Positions 40,986 to 51,099 of a stretch of 64,000 nt of DNA are shown piece by piece. Under the pieces are notes generated by a model. It saw only the letters and a program-made list of their open reading frames with translations, made no database searches and was not told where the DNA came from. Position numbers and translations under genes: made by a program. The DNA is taken from contig NZ_LXUF01000001.1 of assembly GCF_001648895.1 (NCBI RefSeq), positions 992,001-1,056,000 of the forward strand, read 5' to 3'. Every line of letters begins with the position of its first letter. Position 1 is the first letter of the stretch. This DNA is from Methylovorus sp. MM2 (GTDB lineage Bacteria > Pseudomonadota > Gammaproteobacteria > Burkholderiales > Methylophilaceae).

Positions 40986-42125
40986 TTATACGCGATTTTT
41001 GTATAAATTGACCAGCTTGCTAGCCAAGTCATTTTGTAATGCTAGTGTGGTCGAGAATGCATCGCTGTGGCTGCTTAATTCAGGCAGACGCTCAAGTATG
41101 TTATGCAGATTATTCTCTGTGAAATCTGAGTTGGGGCTAGACCATGCTAAATACGCTGCGCGCAAAATCTCTAAAGTTTCGGGAGATAAGTCTTTCGCAT
41201 ATAGCGTTAAAAATGCCTCAAGCTTATTGAGATGGGCATCTTGTTCTTGTTGGTATGGTTGCCATATAAAAGGCTTGGCTGCCAAAATTGCACGAATCCA
41301 GCTATCTTCACCGCGTACGAAATTGAGATCGCATGCCCACAATAATCGGTCGTAATCGTCTTGCGATAAAAATGGCAATATATGCAGGTGAAGGGCGCCT
41401 TTGCTTAGCATCATCCCCACTTCTATATGTGGTATATCGAAATATTGCTGCATGATCGGGGCTAAACCGTTACCGGGCACAAAACATGAAATGGGGTGAG
41501 GGGATGTTGCAAAGCTATCTAGCAACTTCGTCACTGGCGCATGTGGGTAGCAGAAGAGTGAGACTTTTGTTTTAGGTTCATCCCTGATATTCAGGCTTTG
41601 CCAAAAAGTGGCTTGCATTTCATTGGATAGTTGAAATGTGCTACGTTGATCGCTTAAATTTTTCTCGCGTATTAGCCCACCTGTATTTTCCGTAAACCCC
41701 GGAAAGAAGAAATATTTAGTCAAAGGCAGAGTGGGGTGCTGCGAGGGTTGTGCGTGAAAATCCTCTACCCATGCTTCAGCAGATAGATATTCAAGGTTGA
41801 TCCATAGCGGCTGAGTGGTCACCATCACCTTGATATAGCTTTCTGGCAACTCGCAGCCAAAAGCTTCAATGACTATTTGTGGGATATGGTTATCTGTGAA
41901 GTTTTCTTGCCAATGGGCAATCTCAATTTCATTAATTATTTGAGCGTCGACGTTGCTATCAATTTCAGGAATCAGTCGTTTAGCGATGTGCAGATCATCC
42001 ACCCATAGACGGGTTTTCCAACCATATTCTTGGCTGAGCTGTTTGGCTAATCGCCAGCAGATGCCGATATCGCCATAATTATCGACGATGCGGCAGAAGA
42101 TGTCGCAGTTTGGGTTGGTTTGCAT
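40986..42125 (-). CDS. earP: EF-P arginine rhamnosyltransferase EarP
   Basis: Transfers rhamnose from TDP-rhamnose to Arg32 of EF-P, activating it. It has 379 residues, GT104-type GT-B fold. Recognisable stretches: CDIFCRIVDNYGDIGICWRL at the N-terminus with the catalytic Asp region, PGFTENTGGLIREK, SLFCYPHAPVTKLLDS, and LSQDDYDRLLWACDLNFVRG with GEDSWIRAILAAKPFIW. Sits four bases after the greB stop and before efp. Confidence 0.96.
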   Translation of the reverse strand: MQTNPNCDIFCRIVDNYGDIGICWRLAKQLSQEYGWKTRLWVDDLHIAKRLIPEIDSNVDAQIINEIEIAHWQENFTDNHIPQIVIEAFGCELPESYIKVMVTTQPLWINLEYLSAEAWVEDFHAQPSQHPTLPLTKYFFFPGFTENTGGLIREKNLSDQRSTFQLSNEMQATFWQSLNIRDEPKTKVSLFCYPHAPVTKLLDSFATSPHPISCFVPGNGLAPIMQQYFDIPHIEVGMMLSKGALHLHILPFLSQDDYDRLLWACDLNFVRGEDSWIRAILAAKPFIWQPYQQEQDAHLNKLEAFLTLYAKDLSPETLEILRAAYLAWSSPNSDFTENNLHNILERLPELSSHSDAFSTTLALQNDLASKLVNLYKNRV

Positions 42126-42129
42126 GCGT

Positions 42130-42621
42130 TTAGGCAGGCGGCTGGTAGCTTACGCTAATGACTTCGTATAACTCTTCACCTGCTGGTGTGGCTACTTTGA
42201 CTTCATCGCCTATCTGTTTGCCAAGTAAACCACGGGCAAGTGGAGATATCCAACTGATGTAACCTTTACCCGGGTCAAGCTCGTTCTGACCGACGATACG
42301 ATAGTGATGCTCTTGCTCACTATCTAATGCATAAATTGTGACCCATGCGCCAAAGAATACGCGCTCAAGGCTTTGCTGTCTTTGCGGGTCTACCACTTCG
42401 GCAAGATCCATGCTTCTCATGAGAAAGCGCAAACGTGAGTCTATCTGTCTAAGCCTGCGTTTACCGTAAATGTAGTCACCATTTTCACTGCGGTCACCAT
42501 TGCTGGCTGCCCAGGAGACATCGCGGACCACATTGGGGCGTTCGACTTTATAGAGTTGATCGAACTCTGCCTTAAGAATGGCGTAGCCTTCTGGCGTAAT
42601 ATAATTTTTCTGGTCAGCCAT
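42130..42621 (-). CDS. greB: Transcription elongation factor GreB
   Basis: Enters the RNA polymerase secondary channel and rescues backtracked complexes by transcript cleavage. It has 163 residues. The GreB coiled coil carries the acidic tip in SNGDRSENGDYIYGKRRLRQ, and the C-terminal domain shows VFFGAWVTIYALDSEQEHHY and YISWISPLARGLLGKQIGDE. First gene of greB-earP-efp. Contrast with the divergent paralogue at 26692. Confidence 0.95.
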   Translation of the reverse strand: MADQKNYITPEGYAILKAEFDQLYKVERPNVVRDVSWAASNGDRSENGDYIYGKRRLRQIDSRLRFLMRSMDLAEVVDPQRQQSLERVFFGAWVTIYALDSEQEHHYRIVGQNELDPGKGYISWISPLARGLLGKQIGDEVKVATPAGEELYEVISVSYQPPA

Positions 42622-42783
42622 ATTGATGTGTGGATATCGGGTGGATTTTTGGATGCAAGGTAGGCGTGTAACCGCTAAAAGTCAACAAACAATTTGCAAT
42701 GGCTACGGCTTGCTGATGTGCTGTGAGTCGGATAAGCTCAGGGCTGGGACGGCATCTTCTAAAAATAAAATAAAGGGAGTTTT

Positions 42784-43944
42784 ATGATGGTTGAATCAGG
42801 TAAATCCACACCTGTTGTATTCACGGGGAACGGTACGGAATACTTTGGTATCTGGATCGTCAACTTATTGCTTAGCATCATCACTTTGGGTATTTACTCG
42901 GCATGGGCAAAGGTGCGGCGTAAAAAATATTTTTACAACAATACCTTAATTGATGGGGTCGGTTTCGATTATCACGCTTCGCCGATCTCTATTCTCAAAG
43001 GCCGTATCATTGCTTTTATTCTTTTTGTTATTTATATCGGTAGCCAGAGTATTTCCCCCATATTTAGCGGCGTACTTCTGTTGTTGTTCTTTGCTATATT
43101 GCCTTGGTTGGTTGTGCGCACGACTTTGTTTAATGCGCGTAATTCAAGCCATCGTGGGTTGCGATTTGATTTTTCCGGTAAGCTCGGTAAAGCCTATGCC
43201 ATCATTTTAGGCTTGCCTGTGGTGATGTACGCTTTGATCGGTGCAATATTCTTTTTATCAGTGATCCCTTATATCGGGCCTGAAAAAACGCCAGATATGA
43301 CGATGGTGCGCCATGTTGTGGTTGCCTTGGTGCTTGCTGTCATCATTGTTGCGGCATTGATGCCGCTGTTTTTCTACCTGTTGAATAAATATATGGTGAA
43401 TGGCCATCGTTTTGGCATTACAAACTTTGATATGCGTGCCAAGCTTGGTAGTTTCTATGCCGTTTATCTCAAAATGTTTCTTGTTGGCATAGGCATGGCA
43501 CTTTTTGTCGCTGCATTAGCAGGTGCAGCCGCAGCCATTACACATTACGCGCCCTCAGCTGTTTCAGGAGCAATGAAAGCGTTGATCTTCGTGGGCGTTG
43601 TTCTGGTGTATGGGGTGATCCTGCTCGTACCTAGCGCATACCTAAAAGCCAGGTTAGGTAACCTGATTTGGAATACCACTTCTCTAGATCATCTTTCATT
43701 CAATAGTACATTGCAGGCAAGAGGCTTGATCTGGTTGTATTTCAGCAACTTCATTTTTATCCTGATTACTTTTGGTCTTTTTACGCCATGGGCCCATGTC
43801 CGCATGATCCGTTATCGTATCGAACACTTGGAAGTGTTAGGTGAAGCTGACCTTGACCGTTTTGTTGGAGATAAAAAGGCACAGGTCTCTGCAACAGGTG
43901 AAGAGATCGCTGATTTCTTTGATGTCGATTTAGCTTTTGGCTGA
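42784..43944 (+). CDS. YjgN/DUF898 family inner-membrane protein
   Basis: 386 residues with about eight TM helices, organised as a duplicated unit (FTGNGTEYFGIWIVNLLLSI; IITLGIYSAWAKVRRKKYFY; and again LIWLYFSNFIFILITFGLFT followed by PWAHVRMIRYRIEHL). Function unknown; it is characteristically found with the M48 peptidase. The ribosome binding site GGGAG precedes the ATG; a second ATG one codon later is also possible. Its stop overlaps the peptidase start (TGATG). Confidence 0.92.
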   Translation: MMVESGKSTPVVFTGNGTEYFGIWIVNLLLSIITLGIYSAWAKVRRKKYFYNNTLIDGVGFDYHASPISILKGRIIAFILFVIYIGSQSISPIFSGVLLLLFFAILPWLVVRTTLFNARNSSHRGLRFDFSGKLGKAYAIILGLPVVMYALIGAIFFLSVIPYIGPEKTPDMTMVRHVVVALVLAVIIVAALMPLFFYLLNKYMVNGHRFGITNFDMRAKLGSFYAVYLKMFLVGIGMALFVAALAGAAAAITHYAPSAVSGAMKALIFVGVVLVYGVILLVPSAYLKARLGNLIWNTTSLDHLSFNSTLQARGLIWLYFSNFIFILITFGLFTPWAHVRMIRYRIEHLEVLGEADLDRFVGDKKAQVSATGEEIADFFDVDLAFG

Positions 43945-44984
43945 TGGAATTCCAAGCCGATTATTTTGACGGTATCAGTCCGCGCGCCAGAAAAGTCCTT
44001 GTCACAGTTGGCGAGCGGACGATTTCTTTTATTGATACTGATATTGACGCCGATGGCGAGCAACAAGTCACTTTAGATTTTTCTGAAATCCATTTGCAGA
44101 GCCGCTTAGGCAAAGCGCGCCGTGTGATTGAGTTGGCTGACGGCAGCAGGCTTGAATCTGACGATATCAATGGATTCGATGCTGTTTATACTCGCGGAGT
44201 GCAATCTACATTCCGGCGCTTACTACATTACTTTGAAAATCACTTGGGCTGGGTCGCGGCAGCATTGTTATTGACCATTGCCTGTGGTTGGGGATTCATC
44301 AAATATGGTGTTCCGGTCATCGCGGAGTATGTTGCTTATGCCACACCAATTGAAACCGAGCGCAAGATGGGTGAGCAAGTGCTGGCTGGCATGGATCACC
44401 AGTATGGCTACTTTAAGCCGAGTGAACTTAAGCCTGAAAGAATCGCTGCCATCAAAGAGGCTGTCCATCATCTCTGTGACAAACAGCGTGAGGCTTGTCC
44501 TGATTATCGATTGGAGGTCAGGAACGGCGGCGTGATCGGTGCTAATGCATTTGCTTTACCTGGGGGTATCATCGTATTGACCGATGCGCTGGTTGACATG
44601 GCAAAGTCTGACGATGAAATCGTGTCTGTGCTTGCGCATGAGATCGGGCATGTGAAAAGACGGCATGCTTTCCGGCAAACATTGCAAGGAGCCCTTGCAG
44701 GGTTGATCCTCGTTGCTGTGACGGGGGATTTTGACTCATTTGCATCTGGTCTTCCGGCGATACTATTGCAGCTTAGCTATTCTCGCGACATGGAACGAGA
44801 GGCTGATTACTACGCGCTTGAATCTATGCATAGTGCATGCATTCAGCCACATGTGTTTATTGATATTCTGCAAAGATTGTCCGCGCAATCAGATTTTTCT
44901 GTGCCGGAGATCGTCTCATCACATCCTGATACCAATGCACGTTTGAAACCTTTTAAGGTGGAGTGGCTTGACTGTAAATCCTAA
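43944..44984 (+). CDS. M48-family zinc metallopeptidase
   Basis: Membrane-anchored metalloprotease with unknown substrate. It has 346 residues. An N-terminal DUF7092-like region (1-95) precedes one TM helix at about 100-125 (WVAAALLLTIACGWGFIKYG) and a periplasmic catalytic domain with zinc motif LAHEIGHVKRRH (first His about 232) and the third ligand in SRDMEREADYYALESM. Paired with YjgN; their overlap and common occurrence suggest the peptidase and membrane protein work together. Its stop overlaps the addB-like start (TAATG). Confidence 0.93.
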   Translation: MEFQADYFDGISPRARKVLVTVGERTISFIDTDIDADGEQQVTLDFSEIHLQSRLGKARRVIELADGSRLESDDINGFDAVYTRGVQSTFRRLLHYFENHLGWVAAALLLTIACGWGFIKYGVPVIAEYVAYATPIETERKMGEQVLAGMDHQYGYFKPSELKPERIAAIKEAVHHLCDKQREACPDYRLEVRNGGVIGANAFALPGGIIVLTDALVDMAKSDDEIVSVLAHEIGHVKRRHAFRQTLQGALAGLILVAVTGDFDSFASGLPAILLQLSYSRDMEREADYYALESMHSACIQPHVFIDILQRLSAQSDFSVPEIVSSHPDTNARLKPFKVEWLDCKS

Positions 44985-47686
44985 TGGCTAGTGATGATTT
45001 TATGATTGTTTGCTCAACTGCACGGCTAGCCAATGGCTTGCGCTGGGTGCATGGCGCCGAGCAAGTCGCACAAGGTCAGTCGCAATGGCAGCCACTGCCA
45101 GCACTTACCTTGTCCCAGTGGCTGGATGGCCTGATCGAGCAGTTAGTGCTGCAAGGTGATATTCCCATTGAGCAATTGCCGCGCAAAGTGCTGACCAACG
45201 CGCAGGAACGAGTGCTGTGGGAGCGAGTGGTCGAGCGCATGCTGGATTCTGATGTTGCTTCGTTATTCGATTTATCTGGCCTTGCTGCTTCAGCGGTAGA
45301 CGCGAATAGCCTGATGCAGGAATGGGATATCGTCATCCAGTCGGCCAACTATGCAGAAGAGGTTGAACAGTTCCTCAAGTGGCGAGATGAGTTCCGTTGT
45401 CAATGCAAGGCGGCTGGCTGGCTGGAACCTACACGGTATCTTGATTGGCAGATTGCGCATCTACCTGAAGATGTTGATAAGTTGCCTGCACAATTGTTCT
45501 ATGCGGGCTTTGATCGTATCAGCCCGCAGGAGCAACGTTTATTCGATACCTTAAAATCACGAGGGGTAGCGGTTGAGCCGTGGCAACATTTGCATTTAGC
45601 GCCTGCCATTTCTGTAAAAGCAGGGTTGGCTGACAGCAATGCCGAATGTCGTGCAGCCGTATGCTGGGCTGCGGCCAGATTGGCTGAGAATCCACAGGCG
45701 CGATTAGGTATCGTCGTGCCGGAGCTGGATCGTTTAAGGCCATCATTGAGCGCGTTGCTTGATGATGTCTTTCATCCAGCGACGGTTTCTGCAGGCTTCG
45801 CTGAGACGCCACGTGATTATGATTTTTCACTGGGCGCGCCACTATCGCGTCATCCGCTGATTGCAACCGCGCTCGACATCCTAAGGCTTGCGGCCAACCG
45901 ACGAAATGTGAATCAACAAGACTTTTCACGCATACTGCTGCAGCCGTATTGGGCAGCTGGATTTACAGAGGCTGATGCGCGTGCCCAGCTCGATGCGGCT
46001 ATTAAGGCTCATCTGCCTATCAATATTACCTTAGAGCGCTTACTGCAGTTTACAAAGAAATATGTTGGGCGAGGTTTATTGCTAAATGGCTTTTATACGG
46101 CTCTCAAAACTTTGTTTGATGCGCTGCTTAACCTGCCTGTTCGCCAGTTGCCATCCGCTTGGGCGGTTTCGATATCTGCTTTACTTGCACAAGTTGAATG
46201 GTCAGCCGAAAGACCACTATCTAGCCATGAATATCAGGCCCGCAAGAAGTTCAATGAGGTGCTTGCTACACTAATCGATTTTGATCTTCTGTTGGGTAGT
46301 ATCAGTTTTTCGCAAATAGTGCAGCGCTTAAGTCATCTATGCAATGAGCACGTATTCCAGCCAGAGACTGAAGGCGATCCACATATCTTTGTGATGGGCT
46401 TGCTGGAAACAGTCGCCAAGCCTATGGATGCGATATGGGTGATGGGCATGAACGACCATGTCTGGCCGCCGCCTGCGCGACCTAACCCCTTGTTGCCCGC
46501 TGCATTGCAACGTACGGAGCGTGCACCGGCTGCCGATGGTAACGTGCAAGCAGCGTTTGCCTTGAGCATACATCGCCGTTTGTTATTGAGTGCGGCAAAA
46601 ATCGTATTCTCATATGCACATAAAGATGGTGAACGTGAGTTACGCCCAAGCCCTTTGATACTGGGCATAGAAGATATTGAGGTTTCGCCAGGCAAGTCTG
46701 CCACCCTTGCCGAACAGCTAGTGCTAAATAAGCAGGCGAAAGAATGGATGGACGACCACACTGCGCCGCCTGTGACAATAGGTGAGAAAGTGAGCGGGGG
46801 TGCCGGGCTGATTCGTGCACAGGCACTTTGCCCGGCATGGGCCTATTATCGCTATCGCTTGGGTGCTCGCCGACTGGAAGAACCAGTCGAAGGTTTGGAT
46901 GCGATGGGGCGCGGTAACCTCTTACATGCGGTATTGCAAAGCTTCTGGCAAGGTCATGATTCAGCTTACCTGCATGATCTTGATGATATCGCATTGCATT
47001 CTGCGATTGCCCGCGCTGTGGATGACGGTGTGGTGAGATTCAGCGAGACATTAGAAGAACCGTTACTGCCTAATTTCTTAGCACTTGAAAAACAGCGCCT
47101 GCATCAGTTGGTTGAAGCTTGGTTGGCCTGTGAAAAAGAAAGGCACCCATTTGCTGTGGTGCATTGTGAGCAACGAGTCACCTTGGATGTTTCCGGTATG
47201 AGTGTCCAATTGACCTTGGATCGTGTCGATAGACTGGAAGATGGGCAGCTAGTCGTGATCGATTACAAGACTGGCACCACGGTAAGCCATAAAAGTTGGG
47301 CGGATGACCGTATCGCTGAGCCGCAATTACCTATCTATGCCGCAATCGCGCTTTCTGGCGAAAAGGTTGCTGCGGTTTGTTTCGCCCAAGTGCGGGCAGA
47401 TGTGCAAAGATTTGTCGGCGTGACAGCCGAAAGCGATGTGTTGCCGGGAGTCAAGTCCTTGCAAGAGTCGTCTAAGCTTTTTAGCCCGGCGTCTTTTGCA
47501 GATTGGGATAGCTTATTGGATCACTGGCGAACCAGTATCCAGCAGTTGGCTAGTGAGATCATCTCAGGTGAGGCTGCCGTGACATTCTCGGATGAGGATG
47601 ATCTGCGTGATTGCGACGTTAAACCTTTGCTAAGGCTGCCAGAAAGACAATTGCAGCAGGAAAAATTGATCGGGGCCGATACGTGA
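44984..47686 (+). CDS. AddB-like PD-(D/E)XK nuclease/helicase-inactive subunit
   Basis: Predicted second subunit of a double-strand-break end-processing nuclease. It has 900 residues. An N-terminal UvrD-like fold without a proper Walker A is followed by a C-terminal RecB-like nuclease domain with Cys in AQALCPAWAYYRYRLGARRL, QLTLDRVDRLEDGQLVVIDY and KTG. This corresponds to the betaproteobacterial 'probable DNA repair protein' type rather than classic AddB. Partner of the downstream gene: the stop codon overlaps the GTG start of addA. Confidence 0.88.
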   Translation: MASDDFMIVCSTARLANGLRWVHGAEQVAQGQSQWQPLPALTLSQWLDGLIEQLVLQGDIPIEQLPRKVLTNAQERVLWERVVERMLDSDVASLFDLSGLAASAVDANSLMQEWDIVIQSANYAEEVEQFLKWRDEFRCQCKAAGWLEPTRYLDWQIAHLPEDVDKLPAQLFYAGFDRISPQEQRLFDTLKSRGVAVEPWQHLHLAPAISVKAGLADSNAECRAAVCWAAARLAENPQARLGIVVPELDRLRPSLSALLDDVFHPATVSAGFAETPRDYDFSLGAPLSRHPLIATALDILRLAANRRNVNQQDFSRILLQPYWAAGFTEADARAQLDAAIKAHLPINITLERLLQFTKKYVGRGLLLNGFYTALKTLFDALLNLPVRQLPSAWAVSISALLAQVEWSAERPLSSHEYQARKKFNEVLATLIDFDLLLGSISFSQIVQRLSHLCNEHVFQPETEGDPHIFVMGLLETVAKPMDAIWVMGMNDHVWPPPARPNPLLPAALQRTERAPAADGNVQAAFALSIHRRLLLSAAKIVFSYAHKDGERELRPSPLILGIEDIEVSPGKSATLAEQLVLNKQAKEWMDDHTAPPVTIGEKVSGGAGLIRAQALCPAWAYYRYRLGARRLEEPVEGLDAMGRGNLLHAVLQSFWQGHDSAYLHDLDDIALHSAIARAVDDGVVRFSETLEEPLLPNFLALEKQRLHQLVEAWLACEKERHPFAVVHCEQRVTLDVSGMSVQLTLDRVDRLEDGQLVVIDYKTGTTVSHKSWADDRIAEPQLPIYAAIALSGEKVAAVCFAQVRADVQRFVGVTAESDVLPGVKSLQESSKLFSPASFADWDSLLDHWRTSIQQLASEIISGEAAVTFSDEDDLRDCDVKPLLRLPERQLQQEKLIGADT

Positions 47687-50600
47687 CCACGCCTGATCTT
47701 TTGCAGCAAGATGCCCTCAATCGTGAACGCGCATTAGCGTTATCGTCATTTATAGTGGAAGCCCCCGCAGGCGCAGGTAAGACCGAATTGCTGACGCAGC
47801 GTTATCTTGGTTTGTTGGCCGTGGTCAATGAGCCGGAAGAGATCGTGGCGATCACCTTCACCAATAAAGCCGCAGCCGAGATGCGTGGACGTGTACTTGG
47901 CAGTCTGCAAGATGCTGCTGACGCAGCGCCGATCACACAACCGCATAAACGCAGGACACGAGAGCTGGCCTTGGCAGCACTTGGTCGATCAGCTTTACAT
48001 CATTGGGATCTGCTCGCACAGCCTGGTCGGCTGCGTATCAATACCATCGATTCTCTCAGTAGTTTACTGGCGCGCCAGATGCCGCTCATGAGTCGCTTCG
48101 GATCACAGCCAGCACTGATCGATGATGCCACTGCACTGTATCAGGAAGCCGCTAGCCGTGCGGTTGCCATGCTGGAGCTTGAAAACACTGCCGGAGATGC
48201 GCCTATCAAAGCGGCATTGCAATATTTTGATAATGACGCTGGGCGTCTGACCCAGCAACTTGCGACCATGCTGGCAAAGCGTGACCAATGGCTGCAACAT
48301 ACCGGACAATCTGTGCAGGATGAAGCCCTTGCCGCATTGCGCTATCTGGTGGAGCTTGATATTCGTAGCGCCGCAGTATTGATCCCTGAATCCGTGCAAA
48401 CAAAGCTTATGCCTATCGCGCGTTATGCGGCGAGTCATCTGCCCTGCGAACATTGCGTTTCACTATTGTTGGATTGGGAAACGCCTATCCCCGCGACACT
48501 TGAAGCCCTGCCGATGTGGCTTGCCGTATGTGATCTTTTACTGACCAAAGATGGGGATTTCCGTAGGGAAAAAGGCATCAATATCAAAAATGGTTTTCCC
48601 GCGACAGAGGAGGGGAAAACCTACAAGCAGACCTTGCTTGATGTGATGACTATGATTCCCGATGCCACGGCATTAGCTACTGTGCGTAAGTTACCGGATT
48701 TACGTAATAGTGAAGAAGATGGGCGTATGGTCGGCGCGTTGGCTAGCTTATTAAAACTGGCAGCCGCGCATTTAATTACCGTATTTCAGGAGTCTGGTGA
48801 AGTTGATTTTGTGGAGGTTTCGCAACGTGCATTGCAAGCGCTAGAGGACGATACTGGCCCCACAGACTTGGCATTACGGCTGGATTACCGTATCCAGCAT
48901 TTGCTGGTGGATGAGTTCCAAGACACCAGCCCGACACAAGTGGCGCTACTGCAAAAACTGACCGCAGGCTGGCAGGCGCAAGATGGCCGTACATTATTCT
49001 GTGTGGGCGACCCCATGCAATCTATCTATCGTTTTCGCAAAGCCGATGTCGGTTTGTTCTTGCAAGTTGCAGCGTTCGGTATCGGCCATTTATCTCTAGA
49101 AAAGCTCTATCTCACCCGCAATAATCGCTCATGCCCTGCGGTGGTCGATTGGATCAATCATACGTTTGCCAAGGTGTTCCCTCTAAAGGATAGCGTGACA
49201 CGCGGCGCTATCAGCTATCGCGAGTTTGCAGCCACGCGATCAAGCATGGAGGGAGAGGGCATCGAGATACATCCGGTCATTGCAGACCGGGATGCCGATA
49301 CAGAAAATATTGCGCTAAGTGAAGCGCAACAAATTGCAGATATCATCGAACGTGAGCATGCCGAAGATGCAAGTCGTACGATTGCTGTATTGGTGAGGGC
49401 TCGCAGTCACTTGCATGCACTGGTCGCTGAGATTCGGCGCAATAGGCCTGGCCTTAAGTTTCAGGCAGTCGAGGTCGAAGCATTAGCTGATCGACAAGGG
49501 GTGCAGGATATTCTGGCCCTGACACGTGCTTTATTGCATCGTGCCGACCGTGTTAACTGGCTTGCCATCCTGCGCGCACCATGGTGCGGGTTGACGCTTG
49601 CTGATATGCATCTGCTTGCTGCCGATGACCATCGATCGACCATCTGGCAATTGATGCATCAGGCTGAGCGGATTGCAATGCTTAGTCAGGATGGTCAGAC
49701 AAGGTTGCTGCATATTCGCGACATCATTGCGGAAGCTTTTGCCTACCAAGGACGGCAATCCATCCGGCGCTGGGTGGAGTCTGTTTGGCTCAAGCTTGGC
49801 GCGCCTGCATGCCTGTGGGATGAAGGTGATGTACGTGATATTCAGGCATTTCTTGACCTCATTGAAAAGCTGGATAGTGCTGGCAGGTTCGACATCACGG
49901 CGCTAGAAGCGGAGATGGCGCATCTATATGCAGCGCCTGACGTACATGCTGATGGTTGCTTGCAGTTCATGACAATCCATAAATCCAAAGGGCTTGAGTT
50001 CGATACGGTAATCTTACCCGGTCTGCATCGCCAGCCTAATAATCGTGATGCACCCTTGTTGCTTTGGGAAGAGGTTGCGATTGACGATGCAGAGCCCCAG
50101 CTAGTTGCCGCCGCATGGCGACCTAAGCATCTGCGAGACGAAAATCCCTCAGCCTATGATTATCTTCAGCGTTTAGAGCAGGAGCGCAGTCATAACGAAT
50201 CTGCACGTGTGCTATATGTGGCAGCTACTAGGGCTATTCGATGCTTGCATTTGGTTGCCGCAGTCAAGCCCGATAGCAAAAACGAGATCAAACCGCTTGC
50301 CAATACCTTTTTGGAACTGCTCTGGCCTAATGTTGGCGGCGAATTTTTGCGTCAGGCTGAGCAAACCCAATCTATAGAATCTCATGATCCAGCACTCGCC
50401 GAGCAGGTACATGCTACTGATAGCATTGGTTTTATCCCCAAACTGATTAGATTGCAGTCGCCACGCATCGCTGAGGTATTGATGCACGATGCAGAGCTTA
50501 AAGTGAGAGTGAATTACAAGACCAATACGCCTGATGATGAAAGCCCGCTGCAATTCGGTAAACGCTTGGATGCTAGTATTGGTAGCCTAGCTCACCGTTA

Positions 50601-51099
50601 TGTTGAGTTGATCGCTAAAGAGGGTGTGGATGCCTGGCCAGTGCATCGCATTGAATCTTTATCCTCAGTAATGCAATATTGGCTTACCGCACAGGGGCAT
50701 AGCCATGAGGCGTCAGCACAAGGTGCTACCTTGACTATTCAGGCGCTCATTACTACGTTGAATAGTCAGCATGGGCGCTGGATTCTACAAAAACGTGATG
50801 ACAATGCCGCTGAGCTTGCTATCAGTAGTCTTGGCAGTAATCTTGATAAACAGCTCCTTGCAACGCATATCATTGATCGTACATTTGTTGAAGATGGTCA
50901 GCGCTGGATCATTGATTATAAATCCGCCGCCATGGCTGGCATGAATACAGAAAATCCGGATTCACTAAATCTGGATTCACTAGCCGAGCAGTACCGACCT
51001 CAGCTCGAACGGTATGCTGCGCTCTTTAAGAATGAAGGCTTGCCAGTGCGTAAAGCCATCTTCTTCCTAAGTTTAGGCCGTTTGGTAGAGCTTGATTAA
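47683..51099 (+). CDS. addA: AddA/RecB-like UvrD-family helicase-nuclease
   Basis: Motor subunit of the predicted AddAB-like enzyme that resects DNA ends for RecA. It has 1138 residues. Walker A VEAPAGAGKTELLTQRYL, motif II LLVDEFQDTSPTQVALL, motif III GDPMQSIYRFRKADVG, motif V TIHKSKGLEFDTVILPG, motif VI LYVAATRAI, and a C-terminal nuclease signature WIIDYKSA. Starts at a GTG (47683) overlapping the addB stop (GTGA). Last gene of a four-gene overlapping operon. No recB, recC or recD seen in the window. Confidence 0.93.
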   Translation: MTTPDLLQQDALNRERALALSSFIVEAPAGAGKTELLTQRYLGLLAVVNEPEEIVAITFTNKAAAEMRGRVLGSLQDAADAAPITQPHKRRTRELALAALGRSALHHWDLLAQPGRLRINTIDSLSSLLARQMPLMSRFGSQPALIDDATALYQEAASRAVAMLELENTAGDAPIKAALQYFDNDAGRLTQQLATMLAKRDQWLQHTGQSVQDEALAALRYLVELDIRSAAVLIPESVQTKLMPIARYAASHLPCEHCVSLLLDWETPIPATLEALPMWLAVCDLLLTKDGDFRREKGINIKNGFPATEEGKTYKQTLLDVMTMIPDATALATVRKLPDLRNSEEDGRMVGALASLLKLAAAHLITVFQESGEVDFVEVSQRALQALEDDTGPTDLALRLDYRIQHLLVDEFQDTSPTQVALLQKLTAGWQAQDGRTLFCVGDPMQSIYRFRKADVGLFLQVAAFGIGHLSLEKLYLTRNNRSCPAVVDWINHTFAKVFPLKDSVTRGAISYREFAATRSSMEGEGIEIHPVIADRDADTENIALSEAQQIADIIEREHAEDASRTIAVLVRARSHLHALVAEIRRNRPGLKFQAVEVEALADRQGVQDILALTRALLHRADRVNWLAILRAPWCGLTLADMHLLAADDHRSTIWQLMHQAERIAMLSQDGQTRLLHIRDIIAEAFAYQGRQSIRRWVESVWLKLGAPACLWDEGDVRDIQAFLDLIEKLDSAGRFDITALEAEMAHLYAAPDVHADGCLQFMTIHKSKGLEFDTVILPGLHRQPNNRDAPLLLWEEVAIDDAEPQLVAAAWRPKHLRDENPSAYDYLQRLEQERSHNESARVLYVAATRAIRCLHLVAAVKPDSKNEIKPLANTFLELLWPNVGGEFLRQAEQTQSIESHDPALAEQVHATDSIGFIPKLIRLQSPRIAEVLMHDAELKVRVNYKTNTPDDESPLQFGKRLDASIGSLAHRYVELIAKEGVDAWPVHRIESLSSVMQYWLTAQGHSHEASAQGATLTIQALITTLNSQHGRWILQKRDDNAAELAISSLGSNLDKQLLATHIIDRTFVEDGQRWIIDYKSAAMAGMNTENPDSLNLDSLAEQYRPQLERYAALFKNEGLPVRKAIFFLSLGRLVELD

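Noticed and set aside
46482-46994. Minus-strand frame of 170 codons
   Set aside because: Antisense to the AddB-like gene; no recognisable family.
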